Source: Siphonodentalium dalli (Eukaryota; Mollusca; Scaphopoda; Gadilida; Siphonodentaliidae). Taken from it: DNA of 64,000 bases. Numbering within the stretch: the stretch's first letter is position 1; every line of letters begins with the position of its first letter. Below, piece by piece: positions 44,800-56,900 of the stretch. The notes beneath the pieces were generated by a model. It was not told the DNA's origin. It did not search any database and saw only the letters and a program-made list of their open reading frames with translations. The translations under genes were made by a program, and so were the position numbers. The DNA lies in the NCBI GenBank assembly GCA_032622095.1, contig CP136067.1, positions 97,392,707 through 97,456,706 of the forward strand, given 5' to 3'.

Positions 44800-47700
44800 A
44801 AAAATGAGCTTTTTGGCATTATTGATTCCTGGGAATTTACAAAACGCGTCCAGTAAATTAGGTCTGGACCGAGTCTTTGGCGATGTCCATACATAATTTA
44901 CAGGACGAGTTTTGTAACTTCCGCTATAAACTGGGGGCTCATTGTAGATCCTCTATATATCACACACAGGTGTCGTTAACATAACTTTACAATATGCACC
45001 AACACTCCTGGCCCTCAAGGCCTATATGTCACGTTAACCCTTTCAACATTGCACCGAGTGGGCCCTATACCGTGAGCGCCCATGATGTTTTCAACTATAC
45101 TATAGACATATATGCCTACTGCTAGTAATGTTGTATCTACCTGAAACACAGATGGTCCTGGTAGAGCTTTGATCATTATAAGTTATCTTTCTACCGCCAA
45201 GAGTTCACTGCGTATCAACGGTTTCTAGGCAACTACTAGGTATTCAAAGGAGCAAACACTATTGCTTACGACATTGTTATTATAGCTTCAAAGGCTGCAT
45301 TCCGGTGGCCGGTCTTCACAATCGCGCGCATAATCGGCGTAAAACGCCTTTGTTTACCAAGATTTTGACAAGTCATGATGATCATTAATCATATTATAAT
45401 ACAAACACTATGCGAAACTGGTGGTTAAAGAGACAAATCGGCCAAAAACCGGCGAAACATATGCGCAGAAAAGTGTGGTTTTCATCTCGTGATCACACCC
45501 CATATAAACCTGCTAAATGTGCATCGTAATTGCCAGAATTGACGATTGATGTACGAAACTTGACCACATAATTAATTGAGTTATAGTAGAAGACGTTCGA
45601 ACTTCGACATCAAGTAAGTCAAAACTTCTAAAGTTACTTTTGATGACGAGACAATATTGCCATTTCCTGAAACATTACTTGCAGTTCGGTGCAACTGTGG
45701 TGCACGTTTGTGATTGATTGGCTGATTTGGGTTAAGAGGAACAATACGTTGGACAGGGATCATTATTTTTCTGAATTAAGTCACTGGGATCGGGATGGGA
45801 TATAAAGTAACATTTTATCGTCAATTAACTTTTGGCTTGATAAATCTATGATTCACTGTTGCAATAGAACTAACTATACGTAAAGTTTAGCATATAGACA
45901 TTCAATTCTGGGGACAAGAAATGAAGCAGCCATTAAAAGTGATTATGGGTAACACTATTGTGGGTAATTAAATATTAAACAGTGTGACGTTACACATGAA
46001 AGAGAAATTGCATGCTGATCCATAACACAGGAAAACACTGATATGCTGTCAGTATCAATACCGATCATGGTTAGGTGGTCCTGCCATATTTGGTACGATA
46101 TACGTGGGCAACGAGATGCATTGTCGCGGTCGTTGAAGTCTTGGTCTGATAAGAGTGTATATGAATGAATTATGAATAATGTATTATAGAGACATGAATA
46201 TCCATCATACAGCAAAAAGGTCACATACATGTGACCACAACATAACACTATCATATTCGTCGATACCCCGACCATCAAGGCCTATATGTAAATTTAAACA
46301 TAATACATTTTATATAAACTTAAGTGCAGATCGGTTAATATTGATTTACAGTTATTTTAAGGAGAGTTTATCTATGTTGGTGAGAGATATACAAATACTT
46401 TGCTACCTGGATCGGATACTGATTCATAACCATCTCAGTTAGACTTCACCATCATCGTGTATTTAGAGACATATTGTTGATGCCACTAGACACAGACTCA
46501 GAATACAAAGCTAGATCTGGAACAATTGAATCGCGAAAGCCATCAGGTACCAGAATACATCAAAGGTGACAGTGTAACTCAAATTATGTGTAATTATGAC
46601 AAGTGTCAATGTTATATTGTTTGTACACGGTTCTTCCACTCTCGGTAAAATATATCCTAACACCATATGAGGACTCCATCCTCCTGATAAAAACGCCCAC
46701 ATAGGTTCTTGATGTTTTCTTTGGGCGTTTTCTTCTCATCCCTGATCATCCACATATGTCGGGTAAGTCATTAGTATCACGGAACGGCTCAATATGTCAG
46801 CATTAAGACATCGGTGTCATTTCTGATAAATGGTTGAGAAACCACTTGGTTGACATTTTGATCCATGTGACACGACGAATTGGAATAATATTTTTATATA
46901 TGATCTATTGATCGTGAAATAGACAATGAAACGGAGGCAGTTAAAGAACATACATGGTGTTGGTTCTGGGAATATTTAAAATTCGGTTTGTTGTGTGGTT
47001 TGTTGTTTAAAGTTGTCGGCGCCAGCACCAGTTTTTTTTTAAATCGGCAACAGTTGGTGAAACAACTCTTTCAAATTACAAGATGAAGCAACACCACCGC
47101 CAAAGGAGTGGTTCATGGTAGAAATCGAAGGCAACAAGGTAAGACGTTAGTTATTTATTCATGTTAGTATAAGGTATTTCAGACTAATCACTTGGTTATA
47201 TATTAATCATTCAATGTGTTCCTTCATATTTGGTATAAGATTACTGAGAGTTTCCTAATAGTATAGTGGTTTTGAAGAGTGAACCTAGAAAAAATTGTTA
47301 TAAAGCCAGTTTTTGTATCATTTTGACCGGGAATATTTCGACAACAATATATCCAAAATCCGCTAAAATCCGCTTTGGGGAAATTATTTTACCGACATTT
47401 GAATACATGCAGGGATTTTCGTCATTATGACACAAAATTGCCGATTGCAGATAAGATACATGCAGACAGTTTACTTGTGTGAGTTCTCAAACCACGTATC
47501 AGTGGCCAATTTGCGTGGATAATTGTCATATGAGTATACGATACTTTACGATAGTACGACCCACAACAGTATAGGCCACCTGTGCCTTCCACTAATAAAG
47601 AGCGTTAAAGTAGAACTCCAATGCAAGCGTGCGTGCCACAATAAAGAGCGCGTTCTACGAGCTTTGGAGGACAACGCCATTATACACGTAAGCCATGTGT

Positions 47701-49540
47701 GCGCTCAAGTAAAAAAGTGCATGCGTTATCATAGAACGTCATAACGCATGTCACTTCAGTTGTGTAAGCAATAGTTCACATTGTTCGCAGTTGTTTCTCA
47801 TTTATAATTTCGATTTTATAACTCTAATTGTGAAAGTAGTGAAAGTTGTTTTTAGGAGTCGGTCACAGGTTTTCCGTTGAAACCTAACGGTGACAACATA
47901 CGCAGATTCGTTATTACGTGGGAGAATCCAGATGATTGATCATGGATTACACGCCATAGTTCCGCAAATGAACAGACCAGATTACACTCTGTGCAATACA
48001 GTTATGCATGTAAACGAACAGATCCTAATCGCTATTTCGTGGATTTTTGTGGATTTTCATGGATTATTGCAGAATATATACGATCCATATCAAATAATAT
48101 AAAATATGTAGCTGAATCTGTGCTGTCGAGTGTATTGATAGTAACGCGAGGGACCACTTCGATTGGTGGCGAATTTGAAGCTTGTCAATTTCAACATGTT
48201 CATTTCATAATTATATTCATAAAATGTAGCCCACACACATGTTGATTTCAACTAAACTCGGCGATTAACGTCATCATTTACCGAATTTGAGTGATCGAAC
48301 CTAAATGTATCTTCTGCTGTGTTCGTAATTATATGTTCCTTCTTACTCAAGATATAGTATGATTATATGATATCTATGTATTAACAACTAAGTGTATGTA
48401 CTTTATATCTAGTATTTAAACAAAAAATCCATATTTAAACTGTTTTGTTTCGTTAAATGCAGTCATCTCGCAGTCTCTGTAGTGCCTAAACACAGGCATT
48501 TGTTTGGTCAAAATACTTTGAAGATAAAGCTTACTCAAGATTTTAATTCGGTCCTATGTCAAGAAGAATAGCATCGACCATGCCATTGTGCAGGGCGCGT
48601 GTCCACGTTTGGTTATAACACCATCACTGTTCGGACTCGGCATAGAAATGAACCATGTGTTTGTTTCCAAGTGACTAGTGAACGAGTAATCTCGGTTGGG
48701 ATTCTCTGTTACCAACTTTGATGGCAGGGGATGATTGCAATTTCAATGATATGTGATCATGAGACAAAAGCGATTGAGGGTTGATGAGCTCGTGATTGAT
48801 AAAGGAGTGTCCATCCCTAAATATGTTGATGTTATTGACAAAGGAATTTCCAATATCAAACTGAAAACTCTTCTTCGTTTGGCCACATCTTACACCCTCC
48901 CATCTGATCACAGCACGGAACGCATGTGGCCATCATCATGTTTTTTCAGTAAGAGTTGAGACCTAGCTCGAGCTGGTCAGGATTCATGCAAAGTGCTTGC
49001 TCGCTGGACGACACTGACCGCTGAGAAATCAGATGTTCTGTTCCGCCCCATCAGTTACGCTACACTCATGTATGTTGACATAATATACAACATAATATTT
49101 GTCAAATGTATTATGCATTAATATGTGTATATTTAAATAATATATCCTATCCTTGAGGAACATGTACGTAGATTGAACACACAAACCCTGTGTATCCCTT
49201 TCGGCCATATTTTGTGGTTCAAGGCGGTAAACACAATAACCTCTAAGTCAATGAACATATAGTGAGTTGGCTCGGATGATTTCATACTGTAGTGAGCTTC
49301 ATGGAGTATCGCCTCGATGATGAAGGGGTTGGTACAGTGACCCATGATATATTGAAATGCAGTGTCGAGGGTCTTGCTTGATCTGTACCTAGTTGATTGT
49401 GGGCTTTTCAATAAGTTGATAGCTGAAGTTGTCCCAGTCGAGAAGGACATCAGTTCTGCGGACAATGAATCGATAAAGGAACAAGATGGCACAGTAGCAT
49501 CACAAGTAAAACAGGCTGATGTCCACTTTAATGTTGGCGA
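44800..49540. other. Gene desert; one weak exon-like stretch
   Basis: No family is recognised. About 47061-47138 is open, reads ATPPPKEWFMVEIEGNK, and ends at AAG|GTAAGA, a good 5' splice-site consensus. This is only suggestive. Frames at 48753-48959 (plus) and 49133-49546 (minus) look somewhat protein-like and may be remnants connected with the pseudogene at 49550, but I cannot align them to anything. Confidence 0.35.
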
Positions 49541-49549
49541 AAACACGAA

Positions 49550-50560
49550 TTGGCAAAGGCTCTGACTGATTTCGTTCTAGAAGGCGAATATTCACAGAAG
49601 GGAATTGACGCCATTCTTGGTGGCGAAGCTGTTCTCCATACAGCGAAGTGGATCAAAAACTCAACATACAATGAAGTAGCCATATGCGTTATCGGAAGTA
49701 AGTCCAAACAAAGAGTATGGCTCGAGTTCCATCGTGTTCGATGGTTCGGTCATAGCTCGTCTATTAAAGATCACGAGCACATCCGGCAATCGGCAAAACG
49801 TGCCGACGTTCGGGTCACTGACAAAACAGTGATCCACAATAACCAGCAAATTTTCCTCCCAAATGAGAGAAACAAAAGTCAGTTCATCAAATTGAGGGGC
49901 GCCTCTGATCGGATGATGGGCACGCAGTTCACTGCAGTGGTGACGCTGGTACTTTTAGAGTTTCTCGTGCCCCATCGTTTGAATCCCATGGAAGAAATAT
50001 CATGGCTATCGCGGACGATACAGATCTGATTCTTCTTTTGAATCGTCACTGGAAATCGACCATGGCCGACAATATGATGCTCGGAAACTAGCAAAGGTGG
50101 TGCGGCCATATAGCGATTCGGCGACACAGTGCGCAAGGCTGGACATTTTACAACTTCTCATATCCTGTTTGCACATGTATGTGGATGCTGTGATACCACC
50201 TCTGCATTATTCGGACATGCGAACATGAGTCTGTTGAAGTTCGCAAAAATATTACTCACGCAGGAGTCTATTGCAAATCAGAAACAATCGGCGAGGCCGA
50301 CATGCGGCTTTACCTTGTGTGTGGTGGTAAGAAAGAAGACTAACTAAATACACTTCGCCATGCGAAGTGTATGGACATGGTATCTTCTAGCAAGACTGAC
50401 TGCGTTAGAGCCCAAAAACTACCAAACGAAAGAGCGGCAAACTATCACAGTCTCAGAGTTCATCTGCCGGTCTTGAATCGGAGAATACTGAATAACGACG
50501 TATTGAATCATGAGATATGGGGTTGGGGACTTCGTGTCGCGGAACATGCCCAGTTATGAA
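49550..50560 (+). pseudogene. Decayed FEN/XPG-like nuclease-domain gene (second family)
   Basis: Fragments of one protein occur in order across three frames: AILGGEAVLHTAKW (first acidic position, Asp replaced by Gly); a shifted VFDG at about 49737; SIKDHEHIRQSAKRA; IFLPNERNKSQFIKL; a shifted GDAGTFRVSRA, then IADDTDLILLL (about 50003-50035); GCCDTTSALFG (about 50180-50215); and LPNERAANYHSLRVHLPVL ending in WGWGL (50410-50540). The series Asp, FDG, acidic-x-AD-T, DTD, GCDTT parallels the active-site order of FEN1/XPG nucleases. It also parallels the minus-strand gene at 53925-58549, with a different C-terminus (no Cys-rich tail here). Several stops and at least three frameshifts make it dead. 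Its upstream half is not recognisable. Confidence 0.65.
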
Positions 50561-51315
50561 TGACCAGTATGAAGCCCAATGCGTATTGCTCAAGTCGGTA
50601 TAGTGCAAGTGTAAGATGACACAAACAAAACATGTGATATGTGTGCATCTGTCTCACATGTGTTATCGCTTGTAGAGAGGGCTGCATTCATTTAAAAGAA
50701 ATACTGGTAGGAGATGAAAAGGATGAGGTTTGAGTATATTGATATATCTGATACACAAGTCCGAAATTATGACTCATTTCCATATGCTGGTCATCACTGG
50801 CCGATCTCTATCAACAAAATAAAAAATACATAATTGTCATTTTGGTGGTCATCTTTGTGGCCATCCTTCTGGCTCCCTGTGACCGATATTTGGTCAAAAT
50901 TAGAATCAGATGGTGTTCGCATTTTTTATCTGAAAGAAATAATATACAAACCTTTGTGATCGGGTGTGATGTGGTACGATTGCCATGTCAGCCTCCAGAT
51001 CGGTAATATCCACGCGCGGCTACATGTACACGTAAGCTGAGTTATACCTTCGTCCATGTTGCACAAGTTTAGCCCTTTGTAAAAAAAAACCCAATACCAA
51101 TAAAATTTATTTTGTGTAGTCGTAAAACAACATGTTTGATATAGAACGGTTTACAAAGTGAATTTTGGTTCAACACGTGCGTTAAATATGTATAGTTATA
51201 CAATTAACTGCAACGTTCCTAATTCGAATGGAATGTTCCATTATAAACAGGGCTACAAGTCCCAATACAAACTTACCATTATAATGTGCAGTTGTAGTCA
51301 TATGCTTGGGGCCAG
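50561..51315. other. No recognisable gene
   Basis: AT-rich. CATTTTGGTGGTCATCTTTG near 50837 recalls the foldback motif but has no further match. Confidence 0.4.
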
Positions 51316-51319
51316 ATAC

Positions 51320-51495
51320 ATAACAAGTGCAATGTAGTTACACACAAATGTAGTTAAAGGTTATGGTGGTTAGCTGGACGATTAGTTAACTACAAAAGTA
51401 GTTAAAGGGTATCATTGTCCGCTGAACGAGTAGTTACACACATGTAGTTAAAGTTGTTCGTTTGTGTCCACTGAATGAGTAGTTACAAAAGTGTC
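51320..51495 (+). repeat. Tandem repeat, unit about 55-60 bp, 3 copies
   Basis: Unit: GTAGTTACACACA.ATGTAGTTAAAG followed by GTC..CTGAACGA.TAGTTA. Copies lie at about 51330, 51390 and 51430. Confidence 0.75.
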
Positions 51496-51499
51496 CATT

Positions 51500-52885
51500 C
51501 AAGAGTAAAATTATTGTTCAGACTATCAACAGTAACGGTTACAATGCGACATTTGGAAGTTTTTAAATATATATGGTTACCTTTATGTTAGTTAGTTTGA
51601 TTGCTGCCGATACTTCCAACAAAAAGGTAAAACTAAAAGGCATAAGAATAATTCAAACCTATTATTGAATCCAAAACCAAACATGAATTCAAGATTAACA
51701 GTTACAATGTTACATTTGGATGTCGTTTAAACTGGTCCCGGAAGGATTCGCTAATTACACATGGTTACCATTGTGTTACTTGGCTAAGTTATTAGACCAT
51801 TTATCAAAGGACGTATAACCTATTGAAATTTTCTGGAAAAGGGTATATTGTATGTTATACTTATCGTAGAGAGTTCTGTAATGGTTTATGGCGGTGAAAA
51901 CATATAAAGAGCGTACATCTTGATATCAATTTAAGATCATAGAGATCGTATTCAGATTCAAATAATGCCGATATGTGTTTATTTATGTTTTTGAAATAAG
52001 GTCAATATGAGCTTTTTTTCATAACAGGCATACTGATACTTCAATATTGATTTTCTCAAAATTCGGCTGGAATTTCTTTGTTAAAGATTTATACATATCA
52101 TAGATCAGTAAAACCTAAATAAGATAAGCCCACTTTGTATGCCTTTATGACACGAAGAGTAAGTAAAATATCACATTAGACAAAATGATATATCTGAAGA
52201 TCATGAGCAGGAACTCAATGTTCTTGATTCAAGAAATGTCATGCTTACGTTTATTTAGAAAGATTGGGAATGTTCATGCCATTGCTGCTGAAAAAAATGG
52301 CTGAAGTGAACTCTAAATAGTAAGTCTATAATGTGGTCGACAATAATGTGGGACGAGACTGTACACAAACATATTTGTTCATTGGCTGATATAGTTGTGA
52401 CGGCCTTGCTCCTTGTTGCATTATATCGAGTATGTACTTATATCATGTGATGTATAATTTAATTCAACACTATGGCACACAAGAAGCTCCCACTCAAAGA
52501 ACCAAGACAGTAATTTATTCAGTGATTTGCAATCTGTGTATTTTAAGTGACAAATCAAAATAATCTTACAAAACAGCGGATTATGCACCCAATTAAATTC
52601 CATTCTATCATCAATAAACGTCAATGAACGTCACTATCTCATCTTGATATCACTTCAAATGAAACAACTTTGGTTTTGGCACATTTCACACCGGCACACG
52701 ACAACATTCTGCACACCATGTTAATCTTGAAGTTTCTGTCGATCAGCATGTTCTTATGACACCAGGATACGACTCTCCAGAAGCTCAAACATATGTTAAG
52801 GCCTCTCATAGTGTATGTTTATAATTGTTTTGTGATATGTTTAATTGAATATTATGAATCGAATATGAAATTTTGTTTCCAAAAA
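51500..52885. other. No recognisable gene
   Basis: Two weakly similar stretches, AACAGT(A)ACGGTTACAATG.(G)ACATTTGGA (51525 and 51695), are present. Otherwise nothing. Confidence 0.4.
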
Positions 52886-52889
52886 AGCT

Positions 52890-53040
52890 AACGGCGTAAC
52901 AACAAAAAATGTATGCAATCGACAGTTTTATCAAATTTAGTGCCCTCCTCCCGTCAACTTTCTCAAAGCTGAACCACTTTATTAGATTCCTGTTATCATG
53001 GTGTTAGGTAGATATTGGCGACGAAATTATATGCATCACT
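52890..53040 (+). repeat. Single unit related to the 22.9-24.0 kb tandem repeat
   Basis: Shares GTGCCCTCCTCCC, ATTAGATTCC..TTATCATGG and GGCGACGAAAT with units in the 22885-23960 array. Confidence 0.5.
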
Positions 53041-53204
53041 TAAGTGTACTCGCACACCCCGCATCGGATCCCGACCCCTAACTCTGACGACATCACTCGG
53101 GCAACAGTAAACAACCCTATTATATTCCTCGTATCGCTGAAATATAGTTGTATATACACAATGGGCAATATAATAGGAATCCAAAGAAATCCGGATGATG
53201 CCTA

Positions 53205-53320
53205 GTAGTATAGCGGCTAAGACCAAAAATGTGAGGCAATCGTGCACTTTTGAGTAGAAGCATAGAACTTTGTATACACCTTCAGGGACATCTAAGAAAC
53301 AAAATTTGATATGGACCTAA
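53205..53320 (+). repeat. Short repeat flanking the nuclease-like pseudogene, copy 1
   Basis: AGTATAGCGGCTAAGACCAAAAAT ... TGCACTTTTGAGTAGAAG ... TGATATGGACCT. The same blocks occur in reverse complement at 61545-61650. The AGTATAGCGGCTAAGAC part resembles a tRNA A-box region, so a SINE head is as likely as a terminal inverted repeat. Confidence 0.7.
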
Positions 53321-53920
53321 TTGAAATAACCACTTTGGTGGTCACCACAACCACTTTTGGAAAACACCCAATTTTTTGGACAAAATTTAACAACAAAAAA
53401 AAATTCCATTTTTTTACTTCATAAGATGATCACGATGTTTAGCAAAAGTGTAGTTAGAATGTTATTTGGCAGTTTTTAGTATTATTACTATTTATATATG
53501 CGTTCAGTGTTCCAGACCTCCAATTACAACAACAACATTTCACATGAAAGCATAATCATATCACATTAGGCCTACTCATTGCTAGGTACAACCAACATGC
53601 AGTATTGTTGAAATCGCAAATAAAGAAAGTTATTTCAATGCCAAATCAAACTTCTTTCTTAGTGACCCTCCATATTATTGAAAAGAAGCAAATCAATGCA
53701 TATTATACTATAGATGTTCTATTAATCTCTCAAAATGAAACTGTTCTGCTCAAACATTGTTTTATATACTATATATATAGACCATAGAGCAAAAGCGAGA
53801 TATGTTTTGTGATGTTTGTCTGAATCTTGAATGTTCTAGAACAATCTTATATATCGAGTAGAACTATAGACTGGTATATCAATAGTATTATAAGCACTGT
53901 TTATCCAGTAATATCCCTTA
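53321..53920. other. No recognisable gene
   Basis: AT-rich, with an A-run at 53393-53402. It lies between the short repeat and the 3' end of the pseudogene. Confidence 0.4.
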
Positions 53921-53924
53921 GTCT

Positions 53925-56900
53925 TGGTAGCAACTGCCATCACATTTGCACAATGCAGTACATTTTAGGTTGGCTTTAGAACTGCATCTGTTTGCACATG
54001 CTTTCTTACAGCCACAGCAGATAAGTTCGTAACATGTATCTTTGACCTGTGGTAGTCCATACAGGCACCCATTTACTTTCCGAGTCACGCTCCCATCCCC
54101 ACGAAGATGGACTGGGTAAGTCTGGATCAGGTATCATTGACTGTCCCCAGATATGCCCTTTGACCTTTGAGTAGTCCATACAGGCACCCATTTACTTTCC
54201 GAGTCACGCTCCCATCCCCACGAAGATGGACTGGGTAAGTCTGGATCAGGTATCATTGACTGTCCCCAGATATGCCCTGCCTGGTAGCTAGACCGCGTAG
54301 TATGTTGCTTAAGAGCATCACGTGTTGGTGGTATATTCTCCAAATTATACGACCTCTTTGCGAATAACTGCCTTCTTATATGGTCTACAGATTTTGACCC
54401 ACTGTTCCTATCATACATGTTTACTGTATATGCTTCTATTGATTGGAAGTCATCGTCTGAAATGTTCACTGGAGCGGATGCTAATTTTACAAAGGCGTCT
54501 GTAACATTCGGGCATGAATTCCAGGTATCCCAAGCTGTCTTTTTACCTCTGCGAGCAAAAAATTATACAACATCACATCCCGAGAAGGCGTGAAACATCA
54601 GCATTCCGAGTGACTTTTGTGGACCGAGTTGGTTGGCCATTTCATGAGCAGGTAGGTATCTCAAGTGCTTCCCTACACCAAATGCTATCCATACATGTGC
54701 CTGCTTCTGCATGTGGGAAACAACAATCACAACAACATCGGTGTCAGCAGTTCTTACCATCACAGATTCAATTCCACAGTTAACCGCATCAGCAACATGA
54801 AGCATCACGCGGGTATCTGCTTCCTCGTGCATGCATGGCGAAATGGAAGATTTGTTAGCTCTGTCGTGAGATGAAAGAACCAATTGTTGTAATGTAGCAT
54901 ATACCTCCTTGTTCTTGACATCAATTAGTACCACTTGTTCTGTCAAAAGTTTGAATAATTCAGTCTTGTTTTCGTTGACGCGCAGGAAACTTTGCCAATT
55001 CCTTGGAACTTGTGATGTTGCGACAACCTTTCGTCGAGCGCCAGATCCCCTTTTTTGACGTGTGGCACATTTCAGGCTATCATCTCGATATATATCCCAT
55101 ACAACATCCACACGGTTGGCTGATCTTAGCTGCATTTCAATGTACTTTATAGAAACATTGTCAGCATAATCTTGGAAAGTTTTAGAAGTTCCCGGTGGTA
55201 GCATCTGTACAATGAAAGCGCCATCAAGAATAACAGCATTCACGTTTGGTGCACGGTCTTGTGATTCGGCAATTGATTCCAAACATGGTAGTAGAGCCAG
55301 AACGCGGTTCATTGTGTTTGGAGAGAGCTGGTGGCCACGGTTGGTTCTCATGCCTGGCAAGCTATATGCAATCGACAAACAAGGCACAGTCACTTTTCAG
55401 CTCTGTAATTTGTCCCTTCCGAAGTACAGGTTTGTTTTTCTTTGAAAACAAAGGCAATTTATTTTTCCTGATCGGTTCAGTTATTGGCTTTGCTACTGTA
55501 TTCGTGAACCTCTCCAATACAAATTGTTCATACTGTTATTTGTCTAGTTTGCCAATATTTTTCACTGCTTGGACAACTGAGTCAGTCATAACTTCTTTGG
55601 TATCTAATGTGTACAAGTCACCGCTATCTTCATCGAATGGATTTCCCATCTCCTCAAATGCAGCAACTATGGCTAATGTATCTTTTTGGAAGGTTAACTG
55701 CAATTTGTGAGTCTGCTCGTGGTGCTTTGTAGCAAAGTTGTCTTCAGTGCTCGCTTCGTATCGACTCACCATTCTGGATATCTCTGGCCCCGCAAGCATC
55801 CATCGTTTCAGTGCAGCCGGATTCTCAGTGAGACCTACCGCACCACCTTCCCCTTTCACCATAGCATTAACTTTCTCATGAGCCTGATCTAGGGCCATAC
55901 CGGAAAACTTCCTTTGGGTTTTGTGAGCGACGAATTTCCCAGATGAAAATTCTTTAAATAAGGTCGGGTGTTGGGTTTTCAGAGCGCACATATCCCTCAA
56001 ATGAACAGATAACCATCTGGAGTAATTGATGTGGTCTAAGGCAAATGCCCATGGTAGTAGCTCAGCTAACGATTGCATATATAGCTGGAAATCTGCTTCC
56101 CGTAACGATCGTATAAATGAAAGTAATATCAGCTCAAATTTCAGAACAAGATTCCAGTATAAAAATTGTGGTTGCGACTGCATCATAGAGTCGCACCAGT
56201 TCTCAAAAGACAATATAGATCTGTCATCTTCACCATAGAGGTTGCTGTAGTTCACGTAAGCACGCTGTTGCAAAGTATAGAGAGCTGCAGCAGTCAGCTG
56301 ATGGGCACGCCGAGTTCTTGTTACCATAGAAGCTTTTACAAAGGAACCGGCAACACCACTGTTGGCAACACCAGCATTACATAACGTATTCGACCACCCA
56401 CTACCATCCAAGAAATCACCTAATGTCTTTAGCGCTGTCATCTCAATGTGGAGCCCACCAAGCATAATCAGGATCTTATCCTCACCGTGTGTTGTCGGAG
56501 AATTCCACTGAATGGATTTTGCTATTGCGAACAACGGTTGGTCCATAACAAGAACTGGGATTTGAACTGGATTGAGAAATTTGATAGCATTGTGCACAAT
56601 GTCCATAGAATGCTTAATCATTGGAACTGACTGTGCGTGGTCAACAAATAAAGGCAGAAGCGCGATTTCCGTACAAGGGTCTGTGAACGGTTGCTGGAAC
56701 GAAGCACGGAAAGCTGCCCAACACAGGTAATCCCCACCGGTGAGCTCACTTTTCTGTGCTTGGGTATAGACATGTGCAAGCCATTGATATTCTTGAGAAA
56801 CGATGGGTTGAGCTGGTGTTTCTACAATAACAGGACCGGCCAATTTCGGTACAACCGGGTCTGAGTTTGACAGTTTTGCAGGCGGAACATCACTGTACGT

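Noticed and set aside
49133..49546. 137-codon minus-strand frame
   Set aside because: The composition is protein-like, but nothing aligns. The opposite strand at the same place also has an open frame leading into the plus-strand pseudogene, so neither can be preferred.
53211..53240. U2 snRNA-like start (GGCTAAGACCAA)
   Set aside because: Only about ten bases resemble U2. The branch-recognition and Sm-site regions are absent.
53206..53290. tRNA gene
   Set aside because: AGTATAGCGGCTAAGAC looks like an A-box, but no B-box (GTTCGAATC-like) or cloverleaf follows at the right distance. A repeat with a tRNA-like head is the most that can be said.
54563..55393. Separate 276-residue gene
   Set aside because: Its content continues in the same frame after a single TAA and joins the upstream frame by a frameshift. 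It is the C-terminal part of one broken gene.
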